DNA from: an uncultured Polaribacter sp.
GTDB lineage: Bacteria > Bacteroidota > Bacteroidia > Flavobacteriales > Flavobacteriaceae
Reading direction: 5' to 3'
Length of the DNA stretch: 15,485 nt
NCBI GenBank assembly: GCA_937936695.1
Contig: CALHCK010000173.1
Span: forward strand, 1-15,485
This document shows positions 1-7,825 of this stretch, in pieces (the stretch's first letter is position 1; each line of letters starts with the position of its first letter). A model generated the notes under the pieces. It was not told the origin of the DNA. It worked only from the letters and a program-made list of their open reading frames with translations, and searched no databases. The position numbers were made by a program, and so were the translations under genes.

Positions 1-66
1 TTATAATTAGTAAGGATATTTTTTTTATTTCTTACGCTTTTGATAAATTAGCCTCAAAAATATATT

Positions 67-1575
67 ATGGATAAAAAAATACTATTATTACTTCTTTTTT
101 TAACAACTATTTTGAATGGCCAAGTTTCTGATATAGCAAATTTAGCGTCTGGAAAAATAGAACATTTTTCTCTAGTTAAAGACTTAGATAGTAAAGTTTA
201 TGGATATATAGCTATTTATGATTTAGGAAAGGTTAGTAAAACAGAAAGAAAATATGAATATATATTATTAGATAAAAATTTAAATAAAGTTTCTAATGGT
301 CAATTTATAGATCCCGTGTATAAGAGATTTAATTCTGAGTTTTTTTACCCAGAAAAAACAAATAATGAAATTATTATAACAAAAGCCTACAATTTTATAG
401 GTGCAGTTGTTCAAACTACTTTTAGCCAATCAAAAGCTAAGTTTGGCTTTACATCACATAGAATTCTAAATTTAAAGAATAATAAAATATCGGAACCTTT
501 TTACCATAAGGATAATGAATTAATAGAAGGGTATAGAGATATAAAAAAAATTAAAAGTATTGTTAAAAAACAAAAAGCTTTTGACTACCCAATTAGTTTT
601 AGTGAGGGTTTTTTCTTAGTAGAAAATGTTAAGGATAATTTTAAATATTATAAACAACTTACAAAATTAAATGCTTATTCTGCAGATAGAAAGCTAAAGT
701 GGAGTTATGAATATAATTTAGATAAAGAGTATATAACTTATAGTTTTAAAATTTTAGATGAAGAAAATTTAATTGTTAAGTTTTATAATCATAAAACAGA
801 ATCAGTTACTTATCACTCTATAAACCCTAAGACAGGAGAGCTGATTTTTAAATATGAATTAGAGAATAAAAAATCTGATTACTACCATACACAGCAAATT
901 AATGCTTTAGAAGATAGATTTGTAATTGTTGGAAAGTATTGTAAGCAGGGAAGATTTGGAGGTTATGATCAAGAAAAATCAAAAGGTTATTTTAGAATAG
1001 AGTTAGATAAAAAAGGGAAAGAAATCTCAAAAAAATATTTACCATGGAAAAAGTTAATTTCTGTTATAGATATTAAAGAAAATGGAAAATTAGAAGAAGA
1101 AAATTACAGACTCTCTGCGAAAAGATTTTTTGTATATAAAAATGGTAAAATTTCTATTTTAAACGAAAAGAGAAAAGAAAATAAAAGAATTAATGGTCTG
1201 GTTACAGTAAAAACCACTGATTTTGTCATACTTAATTTTGATAACAATTTTGATATCGTTTCCAAAAACATAATTGAGAAAGATAAATCTAAGTCTTTTT
1301 GGTCTCAAACAGATTTCTTGTTTTCTCAAAAAATAAATGATGAAAATGGTTCAGCTTTCTTTTATGTAGATTCTAAAAAAGAAGAAGGAAAAAGGTTTAA
1401 AAAGAAAAGAGTTTTAGGTATTGTTATTATTAGAGAAGGTAAGGTGTCTAATGAACAAATACCTGTTGGAGATATTCAATATATACATCAAGCTAAAGAA
1501 GGATATGTTTTGTTTAGAGAAATTAATTCAGATAAAGACATTGATGAAATTAGGTTAGAAAGAATAAATTTTTAG
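67..1575 (+). CDS. Exported protein of unknown function (502 aa)
   Basis: I do not recognise the family. Residues 1 to about 19 form a typical signal peptide (MDKK, a run of Leu/Ile/Phe, then NGQ), so the protein should pass the inner membrane and act in the periplasm, on the surface or outside. The mature part is rich in Lys, Tyr, Asn and Glu and has no transmembrane segment, lipobox, catalytic motif or C-terminal sorting domain that I can see. Short hydrophobic stretches alternate with charged turns, as in beta-rich folds, but no repeat register is clear enough to claim a propeller. The ATG at 67 is chosen because the signal peptide starts there. Only 29 nt separate its stop from the next gene, an outer-membrane barrel, so cotranscription is likely. 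The 66 nt upstream hold only a one-mismatch promoter box (TAAATTAG, around 45-52). Confidence 0.8.
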   Translation: MDKKILLLLLFLTTILNGQVSDIANLASGKIEHFSLVKDLDSKVYGYIAIYDLGKVSKTERKYEYILLDKNLNKVSNGQFIDPVYKRFNSEFFYPEKTNNEIIITKAYNFIGAVVQTTFSQSKAKFGFTSHRILNLKNNKISEPFYHKDNELIEGYRDIKKIKSIVKKQKAFDYPISFSEGFFLVENVKDNFKYYKQLTKLNAYSADRKLKWSYEYNLDKEYITYSFKILDEENLIVKFYNHKTESVTYHSINPKTGELIFKYELENKKSDYYHTQQINALEDRFVIVGKYCKQGRFGGYDQEKSKGYFRIELDKKGKEISKKYLPWKKLISVIDIKENGKLEEENYRLSAKRFFVYKNGKISILNEKRKENKRINGLVTVKTTDFVILNFDNNFDIVSKNIIEKDKSKSFWSQTDFLFSQKINDENGSAFFYVDSKKEEGKRFKKKRVLGIVIIREGKVSNEQIPVGDIQYIHQAKEGYVLFREINSDKDIDEIRLERINF

Positions 1576-1604
1576 AAACACGATAAAACACAAAAACAAT
1601 TATT

Positions 1605-2093
1605 ATGCAAAGGTTATTATTATTTATAATATTATTAACAAGTATATATAGTACTGCTCAAATACAAACAGAACTTAATGTTGCTATACCTACTGGAGAT
1701 ACCGCTGATTTTATTAAAATAGGAGGAGATTTTAAAGTAAACTATATGTACCCTATAACCGATGAGTTTAAAGTAGGCCCTAGTTTAGGTTTATCTCTTT
1801 TCTTAGAAGAAAGTTCTGAAGATTTAGGAATAGGTGTAAGTGAAGAAGATGGTTTTTTCTTTTTGCCTTTAACAGTAAGAGGCGAATATACTTTTTTAGA
1901 AATGTTTGTTACAGGTTTACATTTAGGATATGCACTGTATTTAGGAGAATCTGGAGAGGGAGGGTTTTATTATAGACCATCAATAGGTTATTTAATAACA
2001 GAAAAACTGACTTTACAAGCTTCTTACAATGGAGTTAGTCAGGATGGAGGTGCTTTTTCTTACTTTGGTTTAGGTATTTCATTTTTTAAGTAA
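1605..2093 (+). CDS. Small outer-membrane beta-barrel protein
   Basis: The 162-aa protein begins with a signal peptide (about residues 1-18, ending STAQ). It continues as alternating polar/apolar strands rich in Gly, Tyr and Phe, separated by acidic loops such as the SEEDG region near residue 80. The last strand ends in a Phe-Phe-Lys, close to the aromatic C-terminus usual for barrel proteins assembled by the Bam machinery. Length and composition fit an eight-stranded barrel of the OmpA-N/PorT-like kind common in Bacteroidota. I see no peptidoglycan-binding domain. It follows the 502-aa exported protein by 29 nt and precedes a strong terminator, so it probably ends a two-gene unit. Ligand and role are unknown. 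Confidence 0.8.
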   Translation: MQRLLLFIILLTSIYSTAQIQTELNVAIPTGDTADFIKIGGDFKVNYMYPITDEFKVGPSLGLSLFLEESSEDLGIGVSEEDGFFFLPLTVRGEYTFLEMFVTGLHLGYALYLGESGEGGFYYRPSIGYLITEKLTLQASYNGVSQDGGAFSYFGLGISFFK

Positions 2094-2105
2094 TAAAATA
2101 AGTAT

Positions 2106-2144
2106 AAAAAAAGGCTATCATTTTAAATGATAGCCTTTTTTTTT
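2106..2144. terminator. Bidirectional intrinsic terminator between convergent genes
   Basis: A perfect 11-bp stem (2112-2122 with 2126-2136, core AGGCTATCAT) has a 3-nt loop. It is flanked by a run of A on the left and a run of eight T on the right. It therefore reads as stem plus U-tract in both directions. It ends the + strand pair and lies directly after the stop codon of the - strand metalloprotease, whose stop at 2143-2145 overlaps the T-tract. Confidence 0.9.
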
Positions 2145-3447
2145 ATTTCTCTTGGTAGAATTCAAATATATTCTGCATTTCACTAAGATTTAAATTCCAG
2201 ATAAAGCTCAAAAATTGCATATAACTATCATCTTGTTCTTTTGGGTTTAATCTATCAACATACTTGTTTAACTTGTATTCTTTTTTTCCTTTGTATAATT
2301 TAAGAAAATTATAAGCCAATATTTTTTTAAAATATTTATTGTCAGGTTCTTTCTTTAGTTTATACAATGTAAGATATAGGCTAACACCATATTCTTTTGC
2401 GTAAAATAAGTTCATAATATCTTCATAATATGCAATATGCTTTAGTTTGTCAAAAGTGATGCTATTAGAAAATGGTTTAGAAATATTTAGTTCGTTAGAA
2501 AAAGTTTTTTTAATAAAATCTATTCTATCTAAAATTTCAGGATGCGTTTTTATAGAATCTTTATCAATCTTTTCTTTATAGTGATTATAATTATATGAAT
2601 CAAAGTTTTCAATAGTCATCCATTCATCTTTAAAAGGTTGTTTGGGAATATCAAAAAACTTTTTATAGTTTTCTTTCTTTAAGGAAATACTAGGTAAACT
2701 ATCGTATTCATAAAGTACTTGTAAAGTATTTAAAAACTCTTTAGGATTGTATTTTGTGTTATTGTAAATTAAAAAACCTAGAGAGTCAGCTTCAATTTCA
2801 TGTTTTCTTTTCTTTTTCTTACTTTTATAAATAACACCTTTAAGTAGTGAAAAAGCTTCAGATTGTTTGTTATATTTTTTTTTAGATAAATACTTAGACT
2901 CTTTTTTCTTTTCTTTTGAAGTTTGTAAATCGGCACTAGCTAAAATACTTTTCTTAGAGTGCTCTAAAATATCGTGTGAAATTTCATGACTTAAAATAGC
3001 AGCTAATTGAGCTTCATTTTTCAAGTATTTAAAAATCCCCATATTTAGAAAAACATAACTATTACCAGCACTATATGCATTTAAACCATTACTTCTAATA
3101 ACATAAGGTTCTATAAGTTTACCTTTTATTATATCTTTATTGTTACTAACAATTGTCTGCGTAATAGAATCAATATAATTTGTAAAAATTTTATTAAAAA
3201 CAATTTCTTTATCCTTTACAATTTTTGATATGTTTTTAAATACATTAGAGTATGAGGAATTAACTTCTTGTCTAAAATCTCCTTTGTATAATTTTTTATT
3301 TTTTTTTTGAATTATTTTTAAATGATTATCTAATTTTTTTGAAAGTTGTTTTCTGTAATTTATATCAGTTGTATCTAATTCAATATAGTTTTGAGAAAAA
3401 CAAAAAGATGTTATAAAAATAGATAAGTAAAGTAATGTTAATTTCAT
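2143..3447 (-). CDS. Exported M48-family zinc metalloprotease
   Basis: The protein has 434 aa. A signal peptide covers about residues 1-19 (ending CFSQ), so it should work in the periplasm. It carries the zincin motif HEISH (His154, Glu155, His158) and a downstream EIEAD (Glu217 to Asp221). This is the HExxH plus ExxxD pattern of peptidase family M48, in which the two His and the second Glu bind zinc and Glu155 activates water. A 'NAYSAGNSYVFLNMG' segment at 123-137 matches the family's conserved edge-strand region. Unlike HtpX it has no membrane helices after the signal. The Lys-rich insert at 176-215 and the C-terminal helical part (from about 340) are less conserved; the latter may be TPR-like. 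Known relatives such as BepA and LoiP handle outer-membrane protein quality control, and that role here is inference. Substrate unknown. Confidence 0.9.
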   Translation of the reverse strand: MKLTLLYLSIFITSFCFSQNYIELDTTDINYRKQLSKKLDNHLKIIQKKNKKLYKGDFRQEVNSSYSNVFKNISKIVKDKEIVFNKIFTNYIDSITQTIVSNNKDIIKGKLIEPYVIRSNGLNAYSAGNSYVFLNMGIFKYLKNEAQLAAILSHEISHDILEHSKKSILASADLQTSKEKKKESKYLSKKKYNKQSEAFSLLKGVIYKSKKKKRKHEIEADSLGFLIYNNTKYNPKEFLNTLQVLYEYDSLPSISLKKENYKKFFDIPKQPFKDEWMTIENFDSYNYNHYKEKIDKDSIKTHPEILDRIDFIKKTFSNELNISKPFSNSITFDKLKHIAYYEDIMNLFYAKEYGVSLYLTLYKLKKEPDNKYFKKILAYNFLKLYKGKKEYKLNKYVDRLNPKEQDDSYMQFLSFIWNLNLSEMQNIFEFYQEK

Positions 3448-3635
3448 TTATAATTTTTGAAGCAATATAATAATAATTTTAAATGAAATAGTTAGATTTT
3501 CGAAGCGTTATTAATAGTATTAAGAGATCAAAATCAAAAGATAAGACTACTAAATAAATTTTTAAATAGATATTACTATCAATATTGTAAAAGGAAACTA
3601 TGCAACACTCTATTGTAAAATAAAAAAAACACATG

Positions 3636-3667
3636 CAAAATTATATCTCTATAAGTTCGTGTGCAAA
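3636..3667 (-). promoter_or_regulatory. Candidate Bacteroidota promoter for the M48 gene
   Basis: Read on the - strand, TTTG (3667-3664) is followed after 20 nt by TAATTTTG (3643-3636). This fits the -33 TTTG / -7 TAnnTTTG pattern of Bacteroidota promoters. It would give a leader of roughly 180 nt before the metalloprotease ATG at 3447, which is long, so it might instead drive something else or be a chance match. Confidence 0.4.
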
Positions 3668-3876
3668 CTCAACCGAATCTATTTTTGATAAAGAATATTA
3701 TATAGATTATCTATAGTAAGTATTATAGCTAATTGACATTAAGTATATGCATAAAAATTTAATGTTGGTTTTAAGCTAACTAACTTACTTTTTTAAAAGT
3801 ACACAAACAACTAAAAAACAAAATAAAAAACAATTACTTTCATAAACTAACAGACAAATTAATTTTTATTTAGGTG

Positions 3877-3884
3877 TATATTTG
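3877..3884 (+). promoter_or_regulatory. Promoter -7 box of rimO
   Basis: TATATTTG matches TAnnTTTG exactly, followed by GCAATC. It ends 19 nt before the ATG at 3904. That implies transcription starting around 3890 and a very short leader, as is common in Bacteroidota. No -33 TTTG is visible at the expected distance. The box lies downstream of an in-frame GTG at 3874, which therefore cannot be the main start codon if this promoter is used. Confidence 0.6.
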
Positions 3885-3903
3885 CAATCAGAAAATAGAT
3901 ACC

Positions 3904-5265
3904 ATGCGCACAAAAACCATAAAATCAAACAAAATTAATGTAGTAACCTTAGGGTGTTCTAAAAACATTTACGACAGTGAAGTATTAATGGGACAACTAA
4001 AAGCCAATGGTAAAAATGTTGTGCATGAAGATCCTGATGATGATGGGAATATAGTAGTAATAAATACTTGTGGTTTTATAGGTAAAGCAAAAGAAGAGAG
4101 TATTGATACTATTTTACATTATGCGCAAAAAAAAGAAGCAGGAGAAATAGATAAAGTTTTTGTATCTGGTTGTTTAAGTGAACGATATAAACCAGACTTA
4201 GAAAAAGAAATTACAAATGTAGATCAGTATTTTGGTACACATGATTTGCCAAATTTATTAAAAGTTTTAGAGGCAGATTATAAACACGAATTAATAGGAG
4301 AACGTTTAACAACAACGCCTAAACATTACGCCTATTTAAAAATTGCAGAAGGTTGCGATAGACCTTGCTCTTTTTGTGCAATTCCTTTAATGCGTGGTAA
4401 GCACAGATCTACACCTATAGAAGATATAATTACAGAAGCTACTAAACTAGCAGAAAAAGGAATTAAAGAAATTATGTTAATTGCACAAGATTTAACTTAT
4501 TACGGGTTAGATATTTATAAAAAACGTGCATTGGCAGAGTTATTAGAAGCTTTGGTTAAGGTAGATGGTATAGAGTGGATTCGTTTACATTATGCTTTTC
4601 CTGCAGGTTTTCCTATGGATGTTTTAGAGGTTATGAAAAGAGAACCTAAAGTTTGTAATTATTTAGACATTCCGTTACAGCACATTAATACCGAGTTGTT
4701 AAAATCTATGAAACGTGGGACAACCCACGAAAAAACTACTGCGTTAATTCATAAATTTAGAAAGGCAGTGCCAGAAATGGCAATTAGAACTACTTTAATT
4801 GTTGGTTACCCAGGAGAAACAGAAGAAATGTTTCAAGAATTAAAAGATTGGGTAGAAGAAATGCGATTTGAACGTTTGGGAGCTTTTGAGTATTCGCATG
4901 AAGAAAATACGGGTGCTTATGTTTTAGAAGATGATGTGCCTGCAGACGTAAAATTTAAGCGTGTAAACGAAATTATGGAGGTACAATCTCAAATTTCTTG
5001 GGAGTTGAATCAACAAAAAATAGGGAAAACATTTAAGTGTTTATTCGACAGAAAAGATGGAGAGTATTTTTATGGAAGAACAGAGTTTGATTCGCCAGAT
5101 GTAGATAATGATGTTTTAGTAGATGCAAAAGAGCATTATATTAAAATAGGTGAATTTATAGATGTTAAAATTCATGAAGCTGGAGATTATGATTTATATG
5201 GTACTCCAGTAAAAAAACAAGAAAGACCAACAAGCTTAAATCAAAAAAAAGTAAATAAAAAGTAA
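3904..5265 (+). CDS. rimO: Ribosomal protein S12 (aspartate) methylthiotransferase RimO
   Basis: RimO is a radical-SAM enzyme that adds a methylthio group to a conserved Asp of ribosomal protein S12 in the cytoplasm. Counting from the ATG at 3904 it has 453 aa, near the family's usual length. The N-terminal UPF0004 domain has its three cluster-binding cysteines at Cys18 (LGCSKN), Cys56 (NTCGF) and Cys90 (SGCLSERY). The radical-SAM CxxxCxxC is Cys151, Cys155 and Cys158, followed by PLMRGKHRS, the RimO-type sequence that separates it from MiaB. A TRAM domain occupies about residues 370-436. The frame stays open up to a GTG at 3874, but a TAnnTTTG promoter box lies between that GTG and the ATG, and the extra ten residues resemble no family N-terminus, so I take the ATG. 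The next gene begins 9 nt downstream. Confidence 0.96.
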   Translation: MRTKTIKSNKINVVTLGCSKNIYDSEVLMGQLKANGKNVVHEDPDDDGNIVVINTCGFIGKAKEESIDTILHYAQKKEAGEIDKVFVSGCLSERYKPDLEKEITNVDQYFGTHDLPNLLKVLEADYKHELIGERLTTTPKHYAYLKIAEGCDRPCSFCAIPLMRGKHRSTPIEDIITEATKLAEKGIKEIMLIAQDLTYYGLDIYKKRALAELLEALVKVDGIEWIRLHYAFPAGFPMDVLEVMKREPKVCNYLDIPLQHINTELLKSMKRGTTHEKTTALIHKFRKAVPEMAIRTTLIVGYPGETEEMFQELKDWVEEMRFERLGAFEYSHEENTGAYVLEDDVPADVKFKRVNEIMEVQSQISWELNQQKIGKTFKCLFDRKDGEYFYGRTEFDSPDVDNDVLVDAKEHYIKIGEFIDVKIHEAGDYDLYGTPVKKQERPTSLNQKKVNKK

Positions 5266-5274
5266 GTAGCCTGT

Positions 5275-6006
5275 ATGTACAAAACCTATTTTAATTGGAG
5301 TACAGGTAAAGATTCTTCTTTAGCATTGTATAAAATTTTACAAGACCCAGGTTATCAATTAGATATATTGGTAACCACTGTAAATAAAGATTACAAGCGA
5401 GTATCTATGCATGGTCTTAGAGAAGATTTATTATTTAAGCAAGCAGCGTCTATTGGTATTCCTTTAAAAACAATTTCTTTTCCGGCAGATGTTACCATGA
5501 CATTGTATTCTGATATCATGAAAAAAAATATGGATAATTTGGTTTCTGAAGGATATACTCATGCTGTTTTTGGTGATATTTTTTTAGAAGATTTAAAGGC
5601 TTACAGAGATTCTAAATTAGAAGAAGTAGGTGTAAAAGGAGTTTATCCTCTCTGGAAAAAAGATACAAAATCTCTTTTAAAAGAATTTTTAGATTTAGGT
5701 TTTAAGGCAATTACTGTTTGTGTAAATGCAAAATACTTGGGTAAAGAATTTGTAGGTAGAGTTATAGATAAACAATTTATTGAAGATTTACCAGATAATG
5801 TAGATGTTTGCGGAGAAAATGGAGAGTTTCATACTTTTGTTTTTGATGGACCTATATTTAAGAATCCTGTAGATTTTACGGTAGGAGAAAAAGTACTTCG
5901 TTCTCATACATTAAGTAAAAATAATGAAGATGACGACAATTGTCATCAACCTAAAACAACAACTAAAAATTATGATACTAGTTTTTGGTATTGCGATTTA
6001 GTTTAA
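5275..6006 (+). CDS. PP-loop ATPase of the Dph6 (diphthine-ammonia ligase)/COG2102 family
   Basis: The protein has 243 aa. Residues 9-14 (STGKDS) are the PP-loop that binds ATP in the adenine-nucleotide alpha-hydrolase superfamily. Two further blocks typical of the Dph6/MJ0570 family are GDIFLEDLKAYRD (100-112) and CGENGEFHTFVFDGP (179-193, with the family's Glu-Asn-Gly-Glu). In archaea and eukaryotes Dph6 amidates diphthine on elongation factor 2. Bacteria lack diphthamide, so the substrate here must differ and is unknown; the database name 'diphthine-ammonia ligase' should be read as homology only. I recall bacterial members being linked to cobalamin-related gene clusters, but none is in this window. 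It starts 9 nt after rimO and is probably cotranscribed with it. The C-terminal 30 residues are acidic and polar and include Cys223 and Cys240. Confidence 0.88.
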   Translation: MYKTYFNWSTGKDSSLALYKILQDPGYQLDILVTTVNKDYKRVSMHGLREDLLFKQAASIGIPLKTISFPADVTMTLYSDIMKKNMDNLVSEGYTHAVFGDIFLEDLKAYRDSKLEEVGVKGVYPLWKKDTKSLLKEFLDLGFKAITVCVNAKYLGKEFVGRVIDKQFIEDLPDNVDVCGENGEFHTFVFDGPIFKNPVDFTVGEKVLRSHTLSKNNEDDDNCHQPKTTTKNYDTSFWYCDLV

Positions 6007-6164
6007 GATAAATTATAGCGAAAACTTAGCTTAAAAAAGTTGTTAGATTGTTTTTTATTTTTCGACAGAACTCTTAAATAATTGTATTTTTATAAAAAAT
6101 AGTTTATTTAAAAAAAACATGAATTTAAATAATAATTGCTGCAAAAATTGTGTGAATAGATAAT

Positions 6165-7757
6165 ATGAAAGTAACACAAATACCTTTTAAAAAAACTGGT
6201 TTTTTTTCTAAAACCATGTTAGATTATTTAGATAAAAAAGAAGCTACATTAGCATATTATAATCACTTTCCTGAAACAGAAAGTTTTGCAAAACAAATAG
6301 CAGAAAAACAGGTGTCTTACACCAATAATTCTCGTTTGGTATTGGCAAAGGCTTTAAAAGAGCAATACAATGGTTTTAATACTTCTAAAAAAACAGAAGA
6401 ACATATAGAATCTTTAAAATTACCTAATACTTTTACTGTTACAACTGGTCATCAGTTAAATTTGTTTACGGGGCCGTTATACTTCTTGTATAAAATTATA
6501 TCTGCTATTAATTTATCTGAAGAATTAAGTAAAAAATATCCAGATAATAATTTTGTACCTGTGTATTGGATGGCAACTGAAGATCATGATTTTGAAGAAA
6601 TTAATTACTTTAATTATCAAGGCAAAAAAGTTTTATTGAATCGTGAATATGGAGGTGCAGTAGGGAGATTTAATACAGACGGATTAGAAACTGTCTTGGC
6701 TGTATTTAAAACACAGTTAGGGAACTCTAAAAATGCAGAATATTTAAAAAATCTTTTTGAAGAAGGATATATAAAGCATTCTAATTTAGCAGCAGCAACA
6801 CGCTATATTGCTAATGAGTTATTTAAAGAATATGGACTTGTAATTGTAGATGGAGATGATGCAGATTTAAAAAAATTATTTATACCTTTTGTACAAGACG
6901 AGCTAGAAAATCAAACTTCTTTTAAAGAGGTTAGTAACACGATAGAAAAGCTAGAAAAAGAGTATAAAATACAAGTAAACCCAAGGGAGATTAATTTATT
7001 TTATTTGGGGGATGATTTTAGAGAACGAATCTTATTTAAAGATGGCTTATACCTAGTTAACAATACAGAAATTACATTTACAAAAGATGAAATTTTAGAA
7101 GAACTAGACAAGAATCCGAAAGCATTTTCGCCTAATGTAATTATGCGTCCTTTATATCAAGAGGTAATATTGCCAAACCTTTGTTATATTGGTGGTGGTG
7201 GAGAAATGGCGTATTGGTTTCAGTTAAAAGCATATTTTAATACAATAAATATTCCTTTTCCTATATTGTTATTAAGAAACTCGGTACAAATTATTTCTGA
7301 AAAGCAACAACGAAAATTAGATAGATTACATATTTCTCATGAAGAGTTATTTTTAAAACAGCACTTGTTATTATCTAAAAAAGTAATAGAAAATGCTGAA
7401 ATACAAATTAATTTTAAAGAAAAAACAACTTTTTTAGAGAATCATTTTTCAGATTTAAAAAAAGTAGCTAAAAAAACAGATATTTCTTTTTTAAATGCAG
7501 TAAATGCCCAAGAAAAAAAACAAATAAAAGGACTGCAAAATTTAGAAAAAAGATTGCTAAGAGCAGAAAAAAGACGTCAGAAAGATTTAGTTGATAGAAT
7601 AACAGAACTTCAAAATACATTATTACCTAATAATAGTTTAGAAGAGCGTCAGCGTAATTTTTCTGAATATTATTTAGAATATGGTAGTACTCTTATAAGT
7701 ACTTTAAAAGATACGTTACAGCCTTTAGACTTAAGTTTTACAATTTTAGAAATGTAA
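6165..7757 (+). CDS. bshC: Bacillithiol biosynthesis cysteine-adding enzyme BshC
   Basis: BshC performs the last step of bacillithiol synthesis, joining cysteine to the glucosamine-malate made by BshA and BshB. At 530 aa it matches the family length. The diagnostic blocks are visible: TTGHQLNLFTGP at 93-104, VPVYWMATEDHDFEE at 131-145, and RPLYQEVILPNLCYIGGGGE at about 328-347. The C-terminal third (about 380-500) is Lys/Glu-rich and helical, matching the coiled coil that dimerises the B. subtilis enzyme. bshA and bshB are not in this window. It lies 158 nt after the PP-loop gene with no clear promoter box or terminator between, so whether it belongs to that transcript is open. Bacillithiol is known from Firmicutes and from Bacteroidota, which fits. 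Confidence 0.95.
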   Translation: MKVTQIPFKKTGFFSKTMLDYLDKKEATLAYYNHFPETESFAKQIAEKQVSYTNNSRLVLAKALKEQYNGFNTSKKTEEHIESLKLPNTFTVTTGHQLNLFTGPLYFLYKIISAINLSEELSKKYPDNNFVPVYWMATEDHDFEEINYFNYQGKKVLLNREYGGAVGRFNTDGLETVLAVFKTQLGNSKNAEYLKNLFEEGYIKHSNLAAATRYIANELFKEYGLVIVDGDDADLKKLFIPFVQDELENQTSFKEVSNTIEKLEKEYKIQVNPREINLFYLGDDFRERILFKDGLYLVNNTEITFTKDEILEELDKNPKAFSPNVIMRPLYQEVILPNLCYIGGGGEMAYWFQLKAYFNTINIPFPILLLRNSVQIISEKQQRKLDRLHISHEELFLKQHLLLSKKVIENAEIQINFKEKTTFLENHFSDLKKVAKKTDISFLNAVNAQEKKQIKGLQNLEKRLLRAEKRRQKDLVDRITELQNTLLPNNSLEERQRNFSEYYLEYGSTLISTLKDTLQPLDLSFTILEM

Positions 7758-7802
7758 ATTATTCCATTTAAAAAGGCATTAGAAAAATCTATTTAACATT
7801 AA

Positions 7803-7812
7803 TAGTACTTTG
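7803..7812 (+). promoter_or_regulatory. Possible promoter box of rlmF
   Basis: TAGTACTTTG ends 13 nt before the rlmF ATG, followed by CAATT. The TTTG end fits the Bacteroidota -7 box, but the TA is either 1 or 4 nt away instead of 2, and there is no -33 TTTG. The placement resembles that of rimO, which is the main reason to list it. Confidence 0.35.
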
Positions 7813-7825
7813 CAATTATAGCGTT

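Larger units (their letters stand above)
3448..3903. other. Long AT-rich intergenic region between divergent M48 gene and rimO
   Basis: No plausible gene or RNA gene is visible here. It holds the upstream regions of two divergent genes. Notable items are a perfect 15-nt inverted repeat at 3701-3715 (TATAGAT, T, ATCTATA), a TAnnTTTG box on each strand (3636-3643 on -, 3680-3687 on +), and the rimO promoter box at 3877-3884. In DNA this AT-rich, single TAnnTTTG matches are expected by chance at roughly one per several hundred bases on two strands, so only boxes with supporting context deserve weight. Confidence 0.6.

Noticed and set aside
3680..3687. A + strand TAnnTTTG box (TATTTTTG) 216 nt upstream of the rimO ATG
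   Set aside because: It has no -33 TTTG, and the box at 3877-3884 is better placed. Chance matches of this kind are expected in DNA this AT-rich. It is mentioned only as part of the spacer.
3731..3756. A sigma70-like TTGACA in the spacer upstream of rimO
   Set aside because: Bacteroidota primary sigma factors use TTTG / TAnnTTTG boxes, and no proper -10 lies at 17 nt. The TTGACA is most likely chance.
4340..4420. Reading rimO as MiaB, the tRNA methylthiotransferase
   Set aside because: The residues after the radical-SAM cysteines (PLMRGKHRS) and the N-terminal LGCSKN follow RimO, not MiaB.
5275..6006. Naming the PP-loop gene a true diphthine-ammonia ligase
   Set aside because: Bacteria lack diphthamide on their elongation factor G, so only the family and the ATP-binding chemistry can be supported.
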